This document shows positions 1 through 7,461 of a DNA stretch of 64,000 nt, piece after piece. Made by a program: the position numbers and the translations under genes. The notes beneath the pieces are model-generated. The model was given only the letters and a program-made list of their open reading frames with translations, was not told where the DNA came from and did no database searches. How positions within the stretch are numbered: the first letter of the stretch is position 1; each line of letters opens with the position of its first letter. Origin of the DNA: a bacterium C-53 (lineage in GTDB: Bacteria; Bacillota; Clostridia; Lachnospirales; Lachnospiraceae); assembly GCA_003612525.1 (NCBI GenBank), contig RAZD01000002.1, positions 124,001-188,000 of the forward strand, read 5' to 3'.

Positions 1-990
1 ACAAGACTTTCTTACAGCAGAAGTGTGAAGCAGTTTAAAATTGTACTGGCATCTTTAATATTATCTTTAGTTATTCCGTATTTTATAAGCCATCTTAAAT
101 TTATAAAGAAATTTACGTGGATATGCGGCGGCATTGGTATTTTTTCGCTGGCGTCGGTTATGATACTTGGAAATGTGACATATGGTTCAAAAATCTCGTA
201 TCAATTGTTTGGATTCACTTTTCAGCCATCCGAGTTCGTGAAAATAATATTTGTGTTCTTTCTTGCTGGAATGCTTGCGGAATCTGCAGATTTGTTTCAA
301 GTTGTCGCGGTGACGCTGATGGCGGGCGCGCATGTCATTATCCTTGTGCTGAGCAAAGATTTGGGGAGCGCTTTGATTTTTTTTGTGGTCTATGTTGTAA
401 TGCTGTATGTCGGGACCAAAAAACTGATTTACCTTATTGCAGGACTTGCATCCGGCTGTATTGCATCGGTGATCGGTTACAGACTTTTTCCGCATGTGCG
501 GACAAGAGTGACCGCATGGCGGGATCCTTTCAGCGTGATAGAGGGGCAGGGATACCAGATCACGCAGTCGTTATTTTCAATCGGAACCGGGGGCTGGTTT
601 GGAATGGGACTGTATGAAGGATCTCCCGAAAAGATTCCTGTGGTGGAAGCCGATTTTATTTTCTCCGCCGTTTCCGAGGAGATGGGGTGTCTGTTCGGGC
701 TCTGTCTCATTTTAATCTGCATCAGCAATTTCCTGATGTTTATGAACATTGCAATGAAATTCCGGGATTTGTATTACCGTCTGATCGCGGCAGGTCTTGC
801 CTCCATTTACGGATTTCAGATGTTTTTGACGATAGGCGGCGTGACGAAGTTCATTCCGCTTACGGGAGTTACGCTTCCTCTTGTGAGTTATGGAGGAACA
901 TCGGTTCTTGTGACGCTGATTATGTTTTCCATTATTCAGGGGATTTATCTTATGAGGAGTAAAGGAGTAAAGATTCGTGAAGAAAAATAA
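1..990 (+). CDS. FtsW/RodA/SpoVE-family cell-wall polymerase, 5' end cut by window edge
   Basis: Polytopic SEDS-family membrane protein that polymerises peptidoglycan glycan strands from lipid II with a class B PBP. The reading frame is open to base 1, so the gene starts outside the window; a GTG at 25 is probably internal. The visible 320 or so residues hold about eight hydrophobic segments and the family signature FQPSEFVK near residue 65, plus a late segment ending in PLVSYGGTSVL, typical of FtsW/RodA. Family members are usually 370-450 aa, so roughly the first quarter is missing. Its 3' end overlaps the downstream PBP start by 14 bases, so the two are co-transcribed and translationally linked, as expected for a SEDS-bPBP pair. 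FtsW, RodA and SpoVE cannot be told apart here. Confidence 0.93.
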   Translation, partial: TRLSYSRSVKQFKIVLASLILSLVIPYFISHLKFIKKFTWICGGIGIFSLASVMILGNVTYGSKISYQLFGFTFQPSEFVKIIFVFFLAGMLAESADLFQVVAVTLMAGAHVIILVLSKDLGSALIFFVVYVVMLYVGTKKLIYLIAGLASGCIASVIGYRLFPHVRTRVTAWRDPFSVIEGQGYQITQSLFSIGTGGWFGMGLYEGSPEKIPVVEADFIFSAVSEEMGCLFGLCLILICISNFLMFMNIAMKFRDLYYRLIAAGLASIYGFQMFLTIGGVTKFIPLTGVTLPLVSYGGTSVLVTLIMFSIIQGIYLMRSKGVKIREEK

Positions 991-2407
991 AAAAAGGAGC
1001 AGGAATCAGAACCGGGAACTTCATGTGGTCACTTACCTTTTTATGACTCTTTTTCTTTTGATGATGGGATATTACGCATATTATGTGGCTGTTCCGGCAA
1101 AGGAAGAGATGAATAATTCATATAACTCGCGACAGGAAAACCTTGCAAAAAAAGTAGTGCGTGGAAAGATTCTGGCAAGAGACGGCGATGTGCTTGCGGA
1201 GACGAAAGTGGATGAAAACGGAGATGAGGAGAGAGTCTATCCGTATTCCAATCTTTTTTCCCATGTGGTCGGTTATGCCACCCGCGGCAGGTCCGGAATT
1301 GAATCTTTTGGAAATATCAGCCTTCTGACCTCCAATGCTTATATCATGGAACGTCTTGAGAACAGCATCGGCGCCGAAAAAAATATAGGAGATAATCTTG
1401 TCACGACGCTTGACGTGAAGCTTCAGAAGGCGGCCAACGACGCTCTTGGCATGTACCGGGGCGCAATACTTGCAATGGAACCGGATACGGGGAAGATTCT
1501 TGCAATGGTCTCGCACCCCGATTTTAATCCCAATCATATTGCACAGGAATGGGAAACGATCAGTACGGATACAGAACGGAGTCCATTAATGAACCGTGCC
1601 ACACAGGGCCTGTATCCTCCCGGCTCTACATTTAAAATGGTGACGCTTCTTGAATATCTGAAGGAGAATCCCGATTCCTACGGTGCGTACAGTTATCAGT
1701 GCAATGGAAAAATTGAGCGCGATCAAGTGACGGTCAGCTGTTATCATGGAACAAATCATGGGAAGGTAGATCTTTTAAAGTCGTTTGCCAAATCATGCAA
1801 CTGTTCTTTTGTCAATATTGGTTTGCAGCTGGATACACGTTCATATGCAAAAACAGCAAAAGACCTTTTGTTTAATCAGAAGCTTCCGGTTAAATTTACC
1901 ACCAGTAAAAGTTCATTCGTGCTTGATTCCGATTCAGATACGGAAGAAATCATGCACACGGCAATGGGGCAGGGTGAAACGCTTATAACGCCGCTTCATA
2001 TGGCAATGATTACAGCGGCTGTCGCAAATGGCGGAGAGCTGATGACGCCGTATGTGATAGACCGCATAGAAAATTATAATCATGACGTGATGAAACAGTA
2101 TGGAACGAATAAATATGGAAGATTGATGAGTAAGGAGGAGGCGGATCTTCTGACTTATTTTATGAAGGATGTGATAGAAGAGGGAACCGGCACAAAACTG
2201 AAAGGCCAGCCTTATACCGTAGCAGGAAAAACCGGTTCCGCCGAATATGGCGGTGAGGAAAAAGGTGCAAGCCATGCATGGTTTACCGGCTTTTCAGCAA
2301 CGGAAAATCCGGACCTGGTGGTGACTGTTATTGTGGAAGGTGCAGGTTCCGGCGGTGATTATGCCGTGCCGACTGCAAAGAGAGTATTTGACGCATACTA
2401 TGATTAG
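977..2407 (+). CDS. Class B penicillin-binding protein (transpeptidase)
   Basis: Membrane-anchored D,D-transpeptidase that crosslinks peptidoglycan, probably the partner of the SEDS protein just upstream. The 476-aa protein has a short basic N-terminus, one membrane helix (about residues 18-38), a reduced non-catalytic region and a transpeptidase domain with the three penicillin-binding motifs: STFK (about residue 216), SCN (about 272) and KTG in AGKTGSAEYG (about 418). It is smaller than typical FtsI/Pbp2b and resembles the compact PbpA-like class found with FtsW homologues. The GTG start at 977 is preceded by AAAGGAGT at 961-968 and lies inside the end of the upstream gene. Confidence 0.93.
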   Translation: MKKNKKRSRNQNRELHVVTYLFMTLFLLMMGYYAYYVAVPAKEEMNNSYNSRQENLAKKVVRGKILARDGDVLAETKVDENGDEERVYPYSNLFSHVVGYATRGRSGIESFGNISLLTSNAYIMERLENSIGAEKNIGDNLVTTLDVKLQKAANDALGMYRGAILAMEPDTGKILAMVSHPDFNPNHIAQEWETISTDTERSPLMNRATQGLYPPGSTFKMVTLLEYLKENPDSYGAYSYQCNGKIERDQVTVSCYHGTNHGKVDLLKSFAKSCNCSFVNIGLQLDTRSYAKTAKDLLFNQKLPVKFTTSKSSFVLDSDSDTEEIMHTAMGQGETLITPLHMAMITAAVANGGELMTPYVIDRIENYNHDVMKQYGTNKYGRLMSKEEADLLTYFMKDVIEEGTGTKLKGQPYTVAGKTGSAEYGGEEKGASHAWFTGFSATENPDLVVTVIVEGAGSGGDYAVPTAKRVFDAYYD

Positions 2408-2416
2408 TGTTATACT
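2388..2416 (+). promoter_or_regulatory. Predicted sigma-A promoter for the Nudix gene
   Basis: TTGACG (2388-2393) and TATACT (2411-2416) are separated by 17 bases. The -35 box lies in the last codons of the PBP gene, so the Nudix gene probably has its own promoter besides readthrough. Confidence 0.65.
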
Positions 2417-2461
2417 TCTTGCAGAACTGGAAATGAAACACCAACAGCAGGAGGTATTGCA

Positions 2462-2914
2462 ATGATTGAAGCAACAAGCTGTGGCGGTGTGGTAATTTTT
2501 CGTGGAAAAATCCTTCTTCTTTATAAGAACTACAAAAATAAGTATGAAGGATGGGTCTTGCCAAAGGGAACTGTAGAAGACGGCGAAGAATACAAAGATA
2601 CGGCGATACGGGAGGTGCGTGAGGAAACAGGCGTAAATGCATCGATTATCAAGTATGTAGACAAAAGCCAGTACACATTTAATGTGCAGGCAGAAACCGT
2701 GGAAAAAGAAGTTCACTGGTATTTGATGATGGCGGATAGCTACTACAGCAAACCACAGCGTGAGGAATTCTTTATAGATTCCGGCTATTACAAATATCAC
2801 GAGGCTTATCATCTCCTGAAATTTGCAAACGAACGGCAAATTCTTGAGAAAGCGTACGATGAATATCTGGAATTGAAAAAAAGGAATTTATGGGGCAGTA
2901 AGAAATACTTTTAG
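2462..2914 (+). CDS. Nudix hydrolase
   Basis: Hydrolyses a nucleoside diphosphate linked to another moiety; the substrate cannot be read from the sequence. The 150-aa protein carries a complete Nudix box at about residues 37-59 (G-x5-E-x7-REVREETGV), with all acidic residues for Mg binding. It starts MIEATSCGGVV, the first strand of the fold, behind AGGAGG at 2449-2454. It follows the wall-synthesis pair, but its own promoter argues against an obligate functional link. The C-terminal 70 residues are basic and aromatic, without a recognised domain. Confidence 0.85.
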   Translation: MIEATSCGGVVIFRGKILLLYKNYKNKYEGWVLPKGTVEDGEEYKDTAIREVREETGVNASIIKYVDKSQYTFNVQAETVEKEVHWYLMMADSYYSKPQREEFFIDSGYYKYHEAYHLLKFANERQILEKAYDEYLELKKRNLWGSKKYF

Positions 2915-2922
2915 AAAAAAGA

Positions 2923-2961
2923 CAAAGGAGCGCATCATTGTGAAAACAGATGGCTCCTTTG
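2923..2961 (-). terminator. Rho-independent terminator of the HD-GYP gene
   Basis: CAAAGGAGC at 2923-2931 pairs with GCTCCTTTG at 2953-2961, extended inward by CATC/GATG. Read on the minus strand the stem is followed by a T-rich run (TCTTTTTTC), so it ends minus-strand transcription; on the plus strand no T-run follows. Confidence 0.75.
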
Positions 2962-2984
2962 CTGTGCATGTTGTAATATGTATG

Positions 2985-4037
2985 TCAGATGACAGCTACG
3001 ATCTTTACATCACGCTGTTTTGACAAGTCAAAAATTGCATCTTCACATTTTACGAGCGGCCGGGAGTAATTATGCTGATTATTCATGACTACTTCTCCTT
3101 CCAGTCCGTTGCTTAAACGGACGCGATTTCCAATCAGCTCCTCCGCAACATGTTTGATGAAAGTGGTTACGTACTTAACATCATATTTCTGGAAGCATTC
3201 AGCCTCAAATATGCTGATCACCGTATAAGGACACATAGGCTCACGGTAAGTCCTCGAAGACGTCATAGCCTCATACATATCCGCAATCGCAATGATTTTT
3301 GCAAAAGGATCAATTTCATCACTTTTCAGTTCCTGCGGATAACCGCTTCCGTCACAGCGCTCGTGATGCTGAAGTGTGGCATTTAAAATGTGTTCGTTAA
3401 GATTCTGTTTTGAAAGAAGATGGTATCCGTGAAACGCATGTGTTTTTACGAGATCAAACTCCATCTTGTTCAATTTAGACGATTTCCAGATAATATCGTA
3501 TGGAATCACAAATTTTCCGATATCGTACAGAAATCCGCTTAATATCAGATTCCTTGTATCTTCTTCATTAAACGACAGCCATCTTGCAAAAATGGTTGAG
3601 ATCAGCGCCACATTTAACCCGTGTGCATATGTCAGATTGTCCTCAGTGGGGAGCAGCAGATAGAGATATGCAAACAACAGCCGTCCGGACATCTGTTCAG
3701 GAACGAGATTGTTGGCAATCGTAATCAGATCATTTTGACGAAACGGTACTTTCTTATAAATAAACGAGTCAACCGCAACCTTGTAAGCCGTCAAATTTGT
3801 CTTATAATTTTCTTCAAAAGCTTTGAAAGCCTTGCTTACTCTGAGCTTTGCATAATAGGTGGACGCAAAATCCTCCGGTTCCATGACCGAGACGGTCATA
3901 ACATGAAATGCATTCAGCTTTTGAATTATAACAGAATCAACTTTTGAATTGGCAGGAACAATCACTCTTTCCTTTGAAATGACATCCTTGCCTATAACCA
4001 TACCCTCTTTCAGGGAGAGTGTTGCAATAGTTTCCAT
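2985..4037 (-). CDS. HD-GYP domain protein with altered HD motif
   Basis: HD-GYP proteins are metal-dependent phosphodiesterases that degrade cyclic di-GMP. The 350-aa protein has an N-terminal 100-residue region without a recognised sensor domain and a C-terminal HD-GYP domain. Conserved parts are present: AHGLNVA (about 139), KTHAFHGYHLL (about 196), the GYP signature HHERCDGSGYP (about 224) and AIADMYEAMTSSRTYR (about 249). The core HD motif, normally LLHDIGK, reads FLYDIGK because the codon is TAC rather than CAC, removing one metal ligand. It is a single-gene unit with its own promoter and terminator. The protein may be inactive, weakly active, or act as a binding or signalling partner. 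Confidence 0.9.
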   Translation of the reverse strand: METIATLSLKEGMVIGKDVISKERVIVPANSKVDSVIIQKLNAFHVMTVSVMEPEDFASTYYAKLRVSKAFKAFEENYKTNLTAYKVAVDSFIYKKVPFRQNDLITIANNLVPEQMSGRLLFAYLYLLLPTEDNLTYAHGLNVALISTIFARWLSFNEEDTRNLILSGFLYDIGKFVIPYDIIWKSSKLNKMEFDLVKTHAFHGYHLLSKQNLNEHILNATLQHHERCDGSGYPQELKSDEIDPFAKIIAIADMYEAMTSSRTYREPMCPYTVISIFEAECFQKYDVKYVTTFIKHVAEELIGNRVRLSNGLEGEVVMNNQHNYSRPLVKCEDAIFDLSKQRDVKIVAVI

Positions 4038-4085
4038 ATGTATTTGTTACCTTTCCATGTTTTTTCCTTAAAGACCACTATGTAT

Positions 4086-4114
4086 AGTATAAAAATATTC
4101 ATTTTTATTGTCAA
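4086..4114 (-). promoter_or_regulatory. Predicted sigma-A promoter for the HD-GYP gene
   Basis: On the minus strand TTGACA (complement of 4109-4114) and TATACT (complement of 4086-4091) are exactly 17 bases apart, an almost consensus promoter about 50 bases upstream of the start codon. Confidence 0.8.
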
Positions 4115-4153
4115 TGAGATATTTGTAAGTATCTATTAAAATCCGAAAAAATA

Positions 4154-4162
4154 TGGTACAAT
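4154..4162 (+). promoter_or_regulatory. Predicted extended -10 promoter for the 4207-5838 operon
   Basis: TGGTACAAT at 4154-4162 is an extended -10 element in an AT-rich region; no good -35 is seen. Transcription from it would start near 4169, so an ATG at 4153 could not be used and 4207 is the likelier start of the first gene. Confidence 0.5.
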
Positions 4163-4206
4163 ATACCGGATACTTATTACACGGTGAAAGGATAAGGTCT
4201 GTTGAT

Positions 4207-4530
4207 ATGAGATTTTGCCGCCATCTGTATTGTTCCGAATCCCTGAAGAAGAGAAAGCGGAAAATTATATGGAAAATAAAACATAATGCCGGACAGATAT
4301 CTGTATATGTAATAACGATTTCCGATCGGGCAGATGAACAGCTTGAAATTTTTCACAGCGGCCAGCTTCTGCAAAGATATTATAAAATCTATCCGCCCTG
4401 TATCGTAGGGATTGCTGATGGATACGGAGAAGCCATAGAGTTAATAAAATGCATTGCGCAGGAAGTCTACCAGAAGACAGGAGGACTTGATATAAAGCGT
4501 TATTTGAAGGACAGAGAGGGACGTTTATGA
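4207..4530 (+). CDS. Conserved-looking protein of unknown function, 107 aa
   Basis: I do not recognise the family. The protein begins with a basic segment (MRFCRHLYCSESLKKRKRK), followed by a small alpha/beta-looking region and an acidic and basic tail; no signal peptide or membrane segment is evident. The start at ATG 4207 is chosen because a promoter-like extended -10 covers the longer start at 4153 and because ATAAGG at 4192-4197 is correctly spaced. Its end overlaps the DUF2953 gene start (ATGA), so it is translationally coupled to the DUF2953-GerW pair. A link to sporulation or germination is inference from position only. Confidence 0.65.
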   Translation: MRFCRHLYCSESLKKRKRKIIWKIKHNAGQISVYVITISDRADEQLEIFHSGQLLQRYYKIYPPCIVGIADGYGEAIELIKCIAQEVYQKTGGLDIKRYLKDREGRL

Positions 4531-5447
4531 TTTTGACATTGTTGACAATCGCAAAAGGGATCGGGGTTTTCCTTCTTGTGCTCCTTCTTCTTCTGATTTT
4601 CCTGTTGTGTCTGGTCATTTTTGTCCCTGTACGCTATATGGCAAAAGCAGAGAAGCGGGATAAAACAGAAGCGTTTTTGAGATTCCACTGGCTGTGCCGT
4701 ATTCTCTCATTTCAACTCTCTTATGACGATGGCGTTCTGTTGACCAGGCTTAAAATTTTCGGAATTTCCTGGAAGAAAAAAGAAAAAAAAGCTTCCGAAG
4801 CGGTTTTTGAGGCAGAAAAAGCGGTGGAGACGACAGAAGAAACAATCAGGGATGTGGATATTGAAGCAGCGGAGGATACACAGACGGAGAACAGTCAGGA
4901 AGTTCTGCCGGATATCCAGGCAGAGACAGAGACGGATGCATCGGAGGACGAATTCCAGTTCGCGAAGGAGTCTGAAAGGAATCAGGGAAAAACATTGTGG
5001 CAGCGCATTCTTGATAAAATAAGAAAAATCTGGTACACAATTACATCGATCTGTGATAAAATATTGCAGATAAAAGATCATATTTCAGAATACTTGGCAA
5101 TCTGGAGGGCGGAGGAAACACAGGAAGCATTCGTCAAGTGTAAAAAGGAGCTTGTTCGTCTTCTTCGTCACCTAAAGCCGAAGAAATTAAAAGCGGAGAT
5201 TACGTTTGGTATGGACGACCCTGCACTGACAGGGGAGTTTTTTGGGGCGCTCAGTATTTTTTATGCATATATCGGAAAGAATGTTGTCATACACCCCGAT
5301 TTTGAGAATGTGGTTTTTTCCGGAACTATTTTTATAAAGGGCCGTATCCGTACCGGAACGTTGCTTCTGATTGCCGGACGGTTATATTTTGATAAAAACA
5401 TCAGAAAGCTGATACAGAAATTCAGAAAGGAAGAGGCAGATGGATAA
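4527..5447 (+). CDS. DUF2953 domain membrane protein
   Basis: A 306-aa protein with one long N-terminal membrane helix (about residues 8-36), a basic stretch, a charged Glu-rich middle (about 90-155, low complexity) and a C-terminal DUF2953-type domain containing GMDDPALTGEFFGAL (about residue 230). Family function is not established; in spore formers it is regularly next to ytfJ/gerW, as here, where it overlaps the gerW start by eight bases. The acidic linker has no predicted catalytic motif. Location should be the membrane with most of the protein on one side. Confidence 0.8.
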   Translation: MILTLLTIAKGIGVFLLVLLLLLIFLLCLVIFVPVRYMAKAEKRDKTEAFLRFHWLCRILSFQLSYDDGVLLTRLKIFGISWKKKEKKASEAVFEAEKAVETTEETIRDVDIEAAEDTQTENSQEVLPDIQAETETDASEDEFQFAKESERNQGKTLWQRILDKIRKIWYTITSICDKILQIKDHISEYLAIWRAEETQEAFVKCKKELVRLLRHLKPKKLKAEITFGMDDPALTGEFFGALSIFYAYIGKNVVIHPDFENVVFSGTIFIKGRIRTGTLLLIAGRLYFDKNIRKLIQKFRKEEADG

Positions 5448-5838
5448 TAATTTTAACGGAGTAATGGACTCATTGATTAAGGGAATGAACAGTTTTATGA
5501 GCACAAAAACAGTTGTGGGAGAAGCGACAAAAATAGGTGACACAATTATCCTTCCGCTTGTGGATGTATCTTTTGGCGTTGGCGCAGGTGCGGGTAGCGG
5601 CGATAAGAAAAACAGCGGGTGCGGCGGTATGGGCGGCAAAATGACGCCAAGTGCAGTGCTCGTAATTCAAAACGGTTCTACAAAGCTTGTAAACATTAAA
5701 AACCAGGATGGCATCACGAAAATTCTTGACATGGTTCCCGATGTAATTAATAAATTCACAACGCCGAAGGAAGACAGCAGTATATCGGATGAAGAAGCGG
5801 TAACGATTGCCTTTCCGGAGGAAAATTCGACGCAGTAG
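5440..5838 (+). CDS. gerW: GerW family sporulation protein (YtfJ)
   Basis: Small soluble spore-associated protein; GerW (YtfJ) in Bacillus is made in the forespore and is needed for efficient germination. The 132-aa sequence shows the family core: GMNSFMSTKTVVGEATKIGD, then LPLVDVSFGVGAGAGSG and a Gly/Lys-rich turn with GCGGMGGK, and a conserved strand SAVLVIQNGSTKLVNI. Length matches the family. It sits directly behind the DUF2953 gene, the usual arrangement. Together with YlbJ at 17.2-18.2 kb it shows that the organism sporulates. No sporulation sigma-factor promoter was identified in front of it; it likely shares the upstream transcript. Confidence 0.9.
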   Translation: MDNNFNGVMDSLIKGMNSFMSTKTVVGEATKIGDTIILPLVDVSFGVGAGAGSGDKKNSGCGGMGGKMTPSAVLVIQNGSTKLVNIKNQDGITKILDMVPDVINKFTTPKEDSSISDEEAVTIAFPEENSTQ

Positions 5839-5906
5839 GGAAATGTCACAGATTCCGGCTTTGTTGCATATATATAGAAACAAGAGAGCAGTGAAAGAGA
5901 TGTCCG

Positions 5907-6050
5907 ATGAGAAGAAAAAAACAATGTGGTATTCTTTTCCTGTGTTTTGCTGCCGGAATGGTTTTTATGATGTTTGTGAATAGTCTGATTTGGGGAATCA
6001 TTTTTGCGATTGTGTTTCTGCTCTTCGGCTTCAATTTATTTTGTACGTAG
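5907..6050 (+). CDS. Small two-helix membrane protein, 47 aa
   Basis: A 47-codon frame starts at ATG 5907 behind GAAAGAGA (5893-5900) and ends with TAG at 6048-6050. After a basic start (MRRKKQCG) almost everything is hydrophobic, forming two helices separated by VNSLIWG, and it ends FLLFGFNLFCT. The positive-inside N-terminus, hydrophobic pattern and position between two real genes in the same orientation support a true gene. Similar short hairpin membrane proteins are common in Lachnospiraceae, but the function is unknown to me. Confidence 0.65.
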   Translation: MRRKKQCGILFLCFAAGMVFMMFVNSLIWGIIFAIVFLLFGFNLFCT

Positions 6051-6072
6051 GGCAGAACTTGGAGATTTGCAC

Positions 6073-6585
6073 ATGAGAGATATGAATAATGCAGGAGCGG
6101 AAGAGCTTGCGGAAATTAAACTCTGGCTGTTTCAGGAAAATGTCCGTGTGGAAAGCGCCAGATTGGAACTTGAGGAAAAAATTCAGAATTTTGAAAGAGA
6201 AAAAGAAGTTATTCTGAGAGAAATAAAAGAACAGGGACGGAAGAACGAACTGGAGAAAAAGATTCTTCGGAATGAAAAGATGCTGTTCGACAAGAAATGG
6301 AAAATTCTTGAAAATGGTTTTCGTGAGTTAGAAGCGGACAGGCAAAGGCTGAAGGCGGAACGTGAACGAACAGAGCACGAGAGAAAACGCAGATCTTCAC
6401 TGCGTCTTGGCAGCCTGGCACAGGGAAATCTTATCTTTTTCCGGGGAATCAGTGACACTGCAGCCCTCAAAAAGAGATATAAGGATTTGATCAAAATTTT
6501 TCATCCTGACAATATTTCGGGAGATACGGAGACAATTCAGAAAATAAACAAAGAGTATGATACACTCAGAAGACATCTGAATTAA
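6073..6585 (+). CDS. Coiled-coil protein with C-terminal J domain
   Basis: A 170-aa protein whose first 110 residues are a highly charged Glu/Lys/Arg helix predicted to form a coiled coil, followed by a C-terminal J-domain-like segment: ALKKRYKDLIKIFHPDNISG with the HPD tripeptide needed to stimulate Hsp70 ATPase, then a helix ending EYDTLRRHLN. The J domain is at the C-terminus and no zinc-finger or substrate domain follows, unlike DnaJ. The start at ATG 6073 has GGAGA at 6061-6065; the longer frame from 6004 would overlap the small membrane gene. It may bring DnaK to a specific partner via the coil (inference). Confidence 0.75.
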   Translation: MRDMNNAGAEELAEIKLWLFQENVRVESARLELEEKIQNFEREKEVILREIKEQGRKNELEKKILRNEKMLFDKKWKILENGFRELEADRQRLKAERERTEHERKRRSSLRLGSLAQGNLIFFRGISDTAALKKRYKDLIKIFHPDNISGDTETIQKINKEYDTLRRHLN

Positions 6586-6630
6586 CCGGAAGTGTCCGGC
6601 CTCGGACCTGATACTTTCGGTTTTCCGTAA
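6584..6630 (+). terminator. Hairpin downstream of the J-domain gene
   Basis: AACCGGAAGTGTC pairs with GATACTTTCGGTT (with G-T pairs), with an inner stem GTCCG/CGGAC. It begins at the stop codon and is a probable terminator of the 4.2-6.6 kb operon, although the following T-run is poor. Confidence 0.55.
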
Positions 6631-6643
6631 AAAGAATAATAAA

Positions 6644-6680
6644 ACGGGCATCTCGAATGAGATACCCGTCCATTTTTCAT
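6644..6680. terminator. Bidirectional terminator between the J-domain gene and rpmB
   Basis: ACGGGCATCTC and GAGATACCCGT (6644-6669) form an 11-bp stem with one imperfect pair and a four-base loop. T-runs flank it on both strands (CATTTTTC on plus, TTTATTATTCTTTTT on minus), so it can end rpmB and also stop readthrough from the left. Confidence 0.75.
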
Positions 6681-6712
6681 CTGAAAATAATGTACAGAAA
6701 AACTATCTTGTA

Positions 6713-6898
6713 CTAAGCTCTTTCTACTTTGCCGGAACGTAAGCAGCTGGCACAAACATAAATTCTTTTCGGAGCGCCGTTAACCTTACATTTTACTCTT
6801 TTAATATTTGACTTCCAGATTCTGTTTGATCTTCTATGAGAATGGCTGACGTTGTTTCCGAAATGAACGCCCTTACCACAAACACTGCACTTTGCCAT
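6713..6898 (-). CDS. rpmB: 50S ribosomal protein L28
   Basis: 61-aa component of the large ribosomal subunit. It starts MAKCSVCGKGVHFGNNVSH and has two CxxC pairs (CSVC, and CASC near the C-terminus), the zinc-binding form of L28. The start at 6898 is fixed by AAGGAGGTG ending six bases upstream; a GTG nine bases further out is too close to that site. It stands alone and divergent from the Asp23-FakA operon, the same arrangement as rpmB/yloU in Bacillus. Confidence 0.97.
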   Translation of the reverse strand: MAKCSVCGKGVHFGNNVSHSHRRSNRIWKSNIKRVKCKVNGAPKRIYVCASCLRSGKVERA

Positions 6899-6956
6899 AT
6901 CACACACCTCCTTAGAAAACAGATTAAGTCCTTAATATCAGACTCACAACGTATAC

Positions 6957-6985
6957 ATTTTATCAGATAAATCAAAGAAATGCAA
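6957..6985 (-). promoter_or_regulatory. Predicted sigma-A promoter of rpmB
   Basis: On the minus strand TTGCAT (complement of 6980-6985) and TAAAAT (complement of 6957-6962) are 17 bases apart, about 60 bases upstream of rpmB. Confidence 0.7.
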
Positions 6986-7007
6986 GAGAAAAAATTATAA
7001 ATTTATA

Positions 7008-7036
7008 TTCCATTCTGGTACGAAAACAGTTATAAT
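7008..7036 (+). promoter_or_regulatory. Predicted promoter for the Asp23-FakA-RecG operon
   Basis: A perfect TATAAT at 7031-7036 has a weak -35 (TTCCAT at 7008-7013) 17 bases upstream. The start codon of the first gene lies 37 bases downstream. Confidence 0.5.
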
Positions 7037-7072
7037 GTATTTAATTATGTAAAAGAGAACGGAGGTATCCTA

Positions 7073-7429
7073 ATGAAAGGACGAATGAGCACCCATTTGG
7101 GAAATATCGTGATTGACCCGGAAGTGATTGCCCAATATGCAGGCTCCGAAGCAATGGAATGTTTCGGAATTGTCGGGATGGCGGCAGTCAGTATGAAGGA
7201 CGGGCTCGTAAAGCTTTTGAAAAAAGAAAGCCTGACAAGGGGAATTAATGTCACCGTATCAGAAAATAAACTGACGCTTGACTTTCATGTAATCGTAGCT
7301 TATGGCGTAAGCATTCTTGCGGTAGCCGATAATTTAATGAGTAATATAAAATACAGGGTAGAGGAATTTACCGGTCTTGAAATTGTAAAAATCAACATCT
7401 TTGTCGAAGGTGTGCGTGTGATTGATTAA
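7073..7429 (+). CDS. Asp23/Gls24 family envelope stress response protein (YloU)
   Basis: 118-aa Asp23/Gls24-family protein. It has the family pattern: GNIVIDPEVIAQYAG, then EAMECFGIVGM, a central region with charged strands and a C-terminal ending INIFVEGVRVID. No signal or membrane segment is visible, so it is cytoplasmic, possibly membrane-associated through partners. In many Firmicutes this gene precedes the DAK2-domain fatty acid kinase subunit, as it does here, 32 bases away. Start at ATG 7073 follows GGAGG at 7061. Its biochemical role in the kinase operon is not established. Confidence 0.92.
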   Translation: MKGRMSTHLGNIVIDPEVIAQYAGSEAMECFGIVGMAAVSMKDGLVKLLKKESLTRGINVTVSENKLTLDFHVIVAYGVSILAVADNLMSNIKYRVEEFTGLEIVKINIFVEGVRVID

Positions 7430-7461
7430 GATATGTAACAAAGGTTAAGGAGGGTTTAACG

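Noticed and set aside
4153-4206. Longer start for the 107-aa protein
   Set aside because: It overlaps a likely extended -10 promoter, so the transcript would begin downstream.
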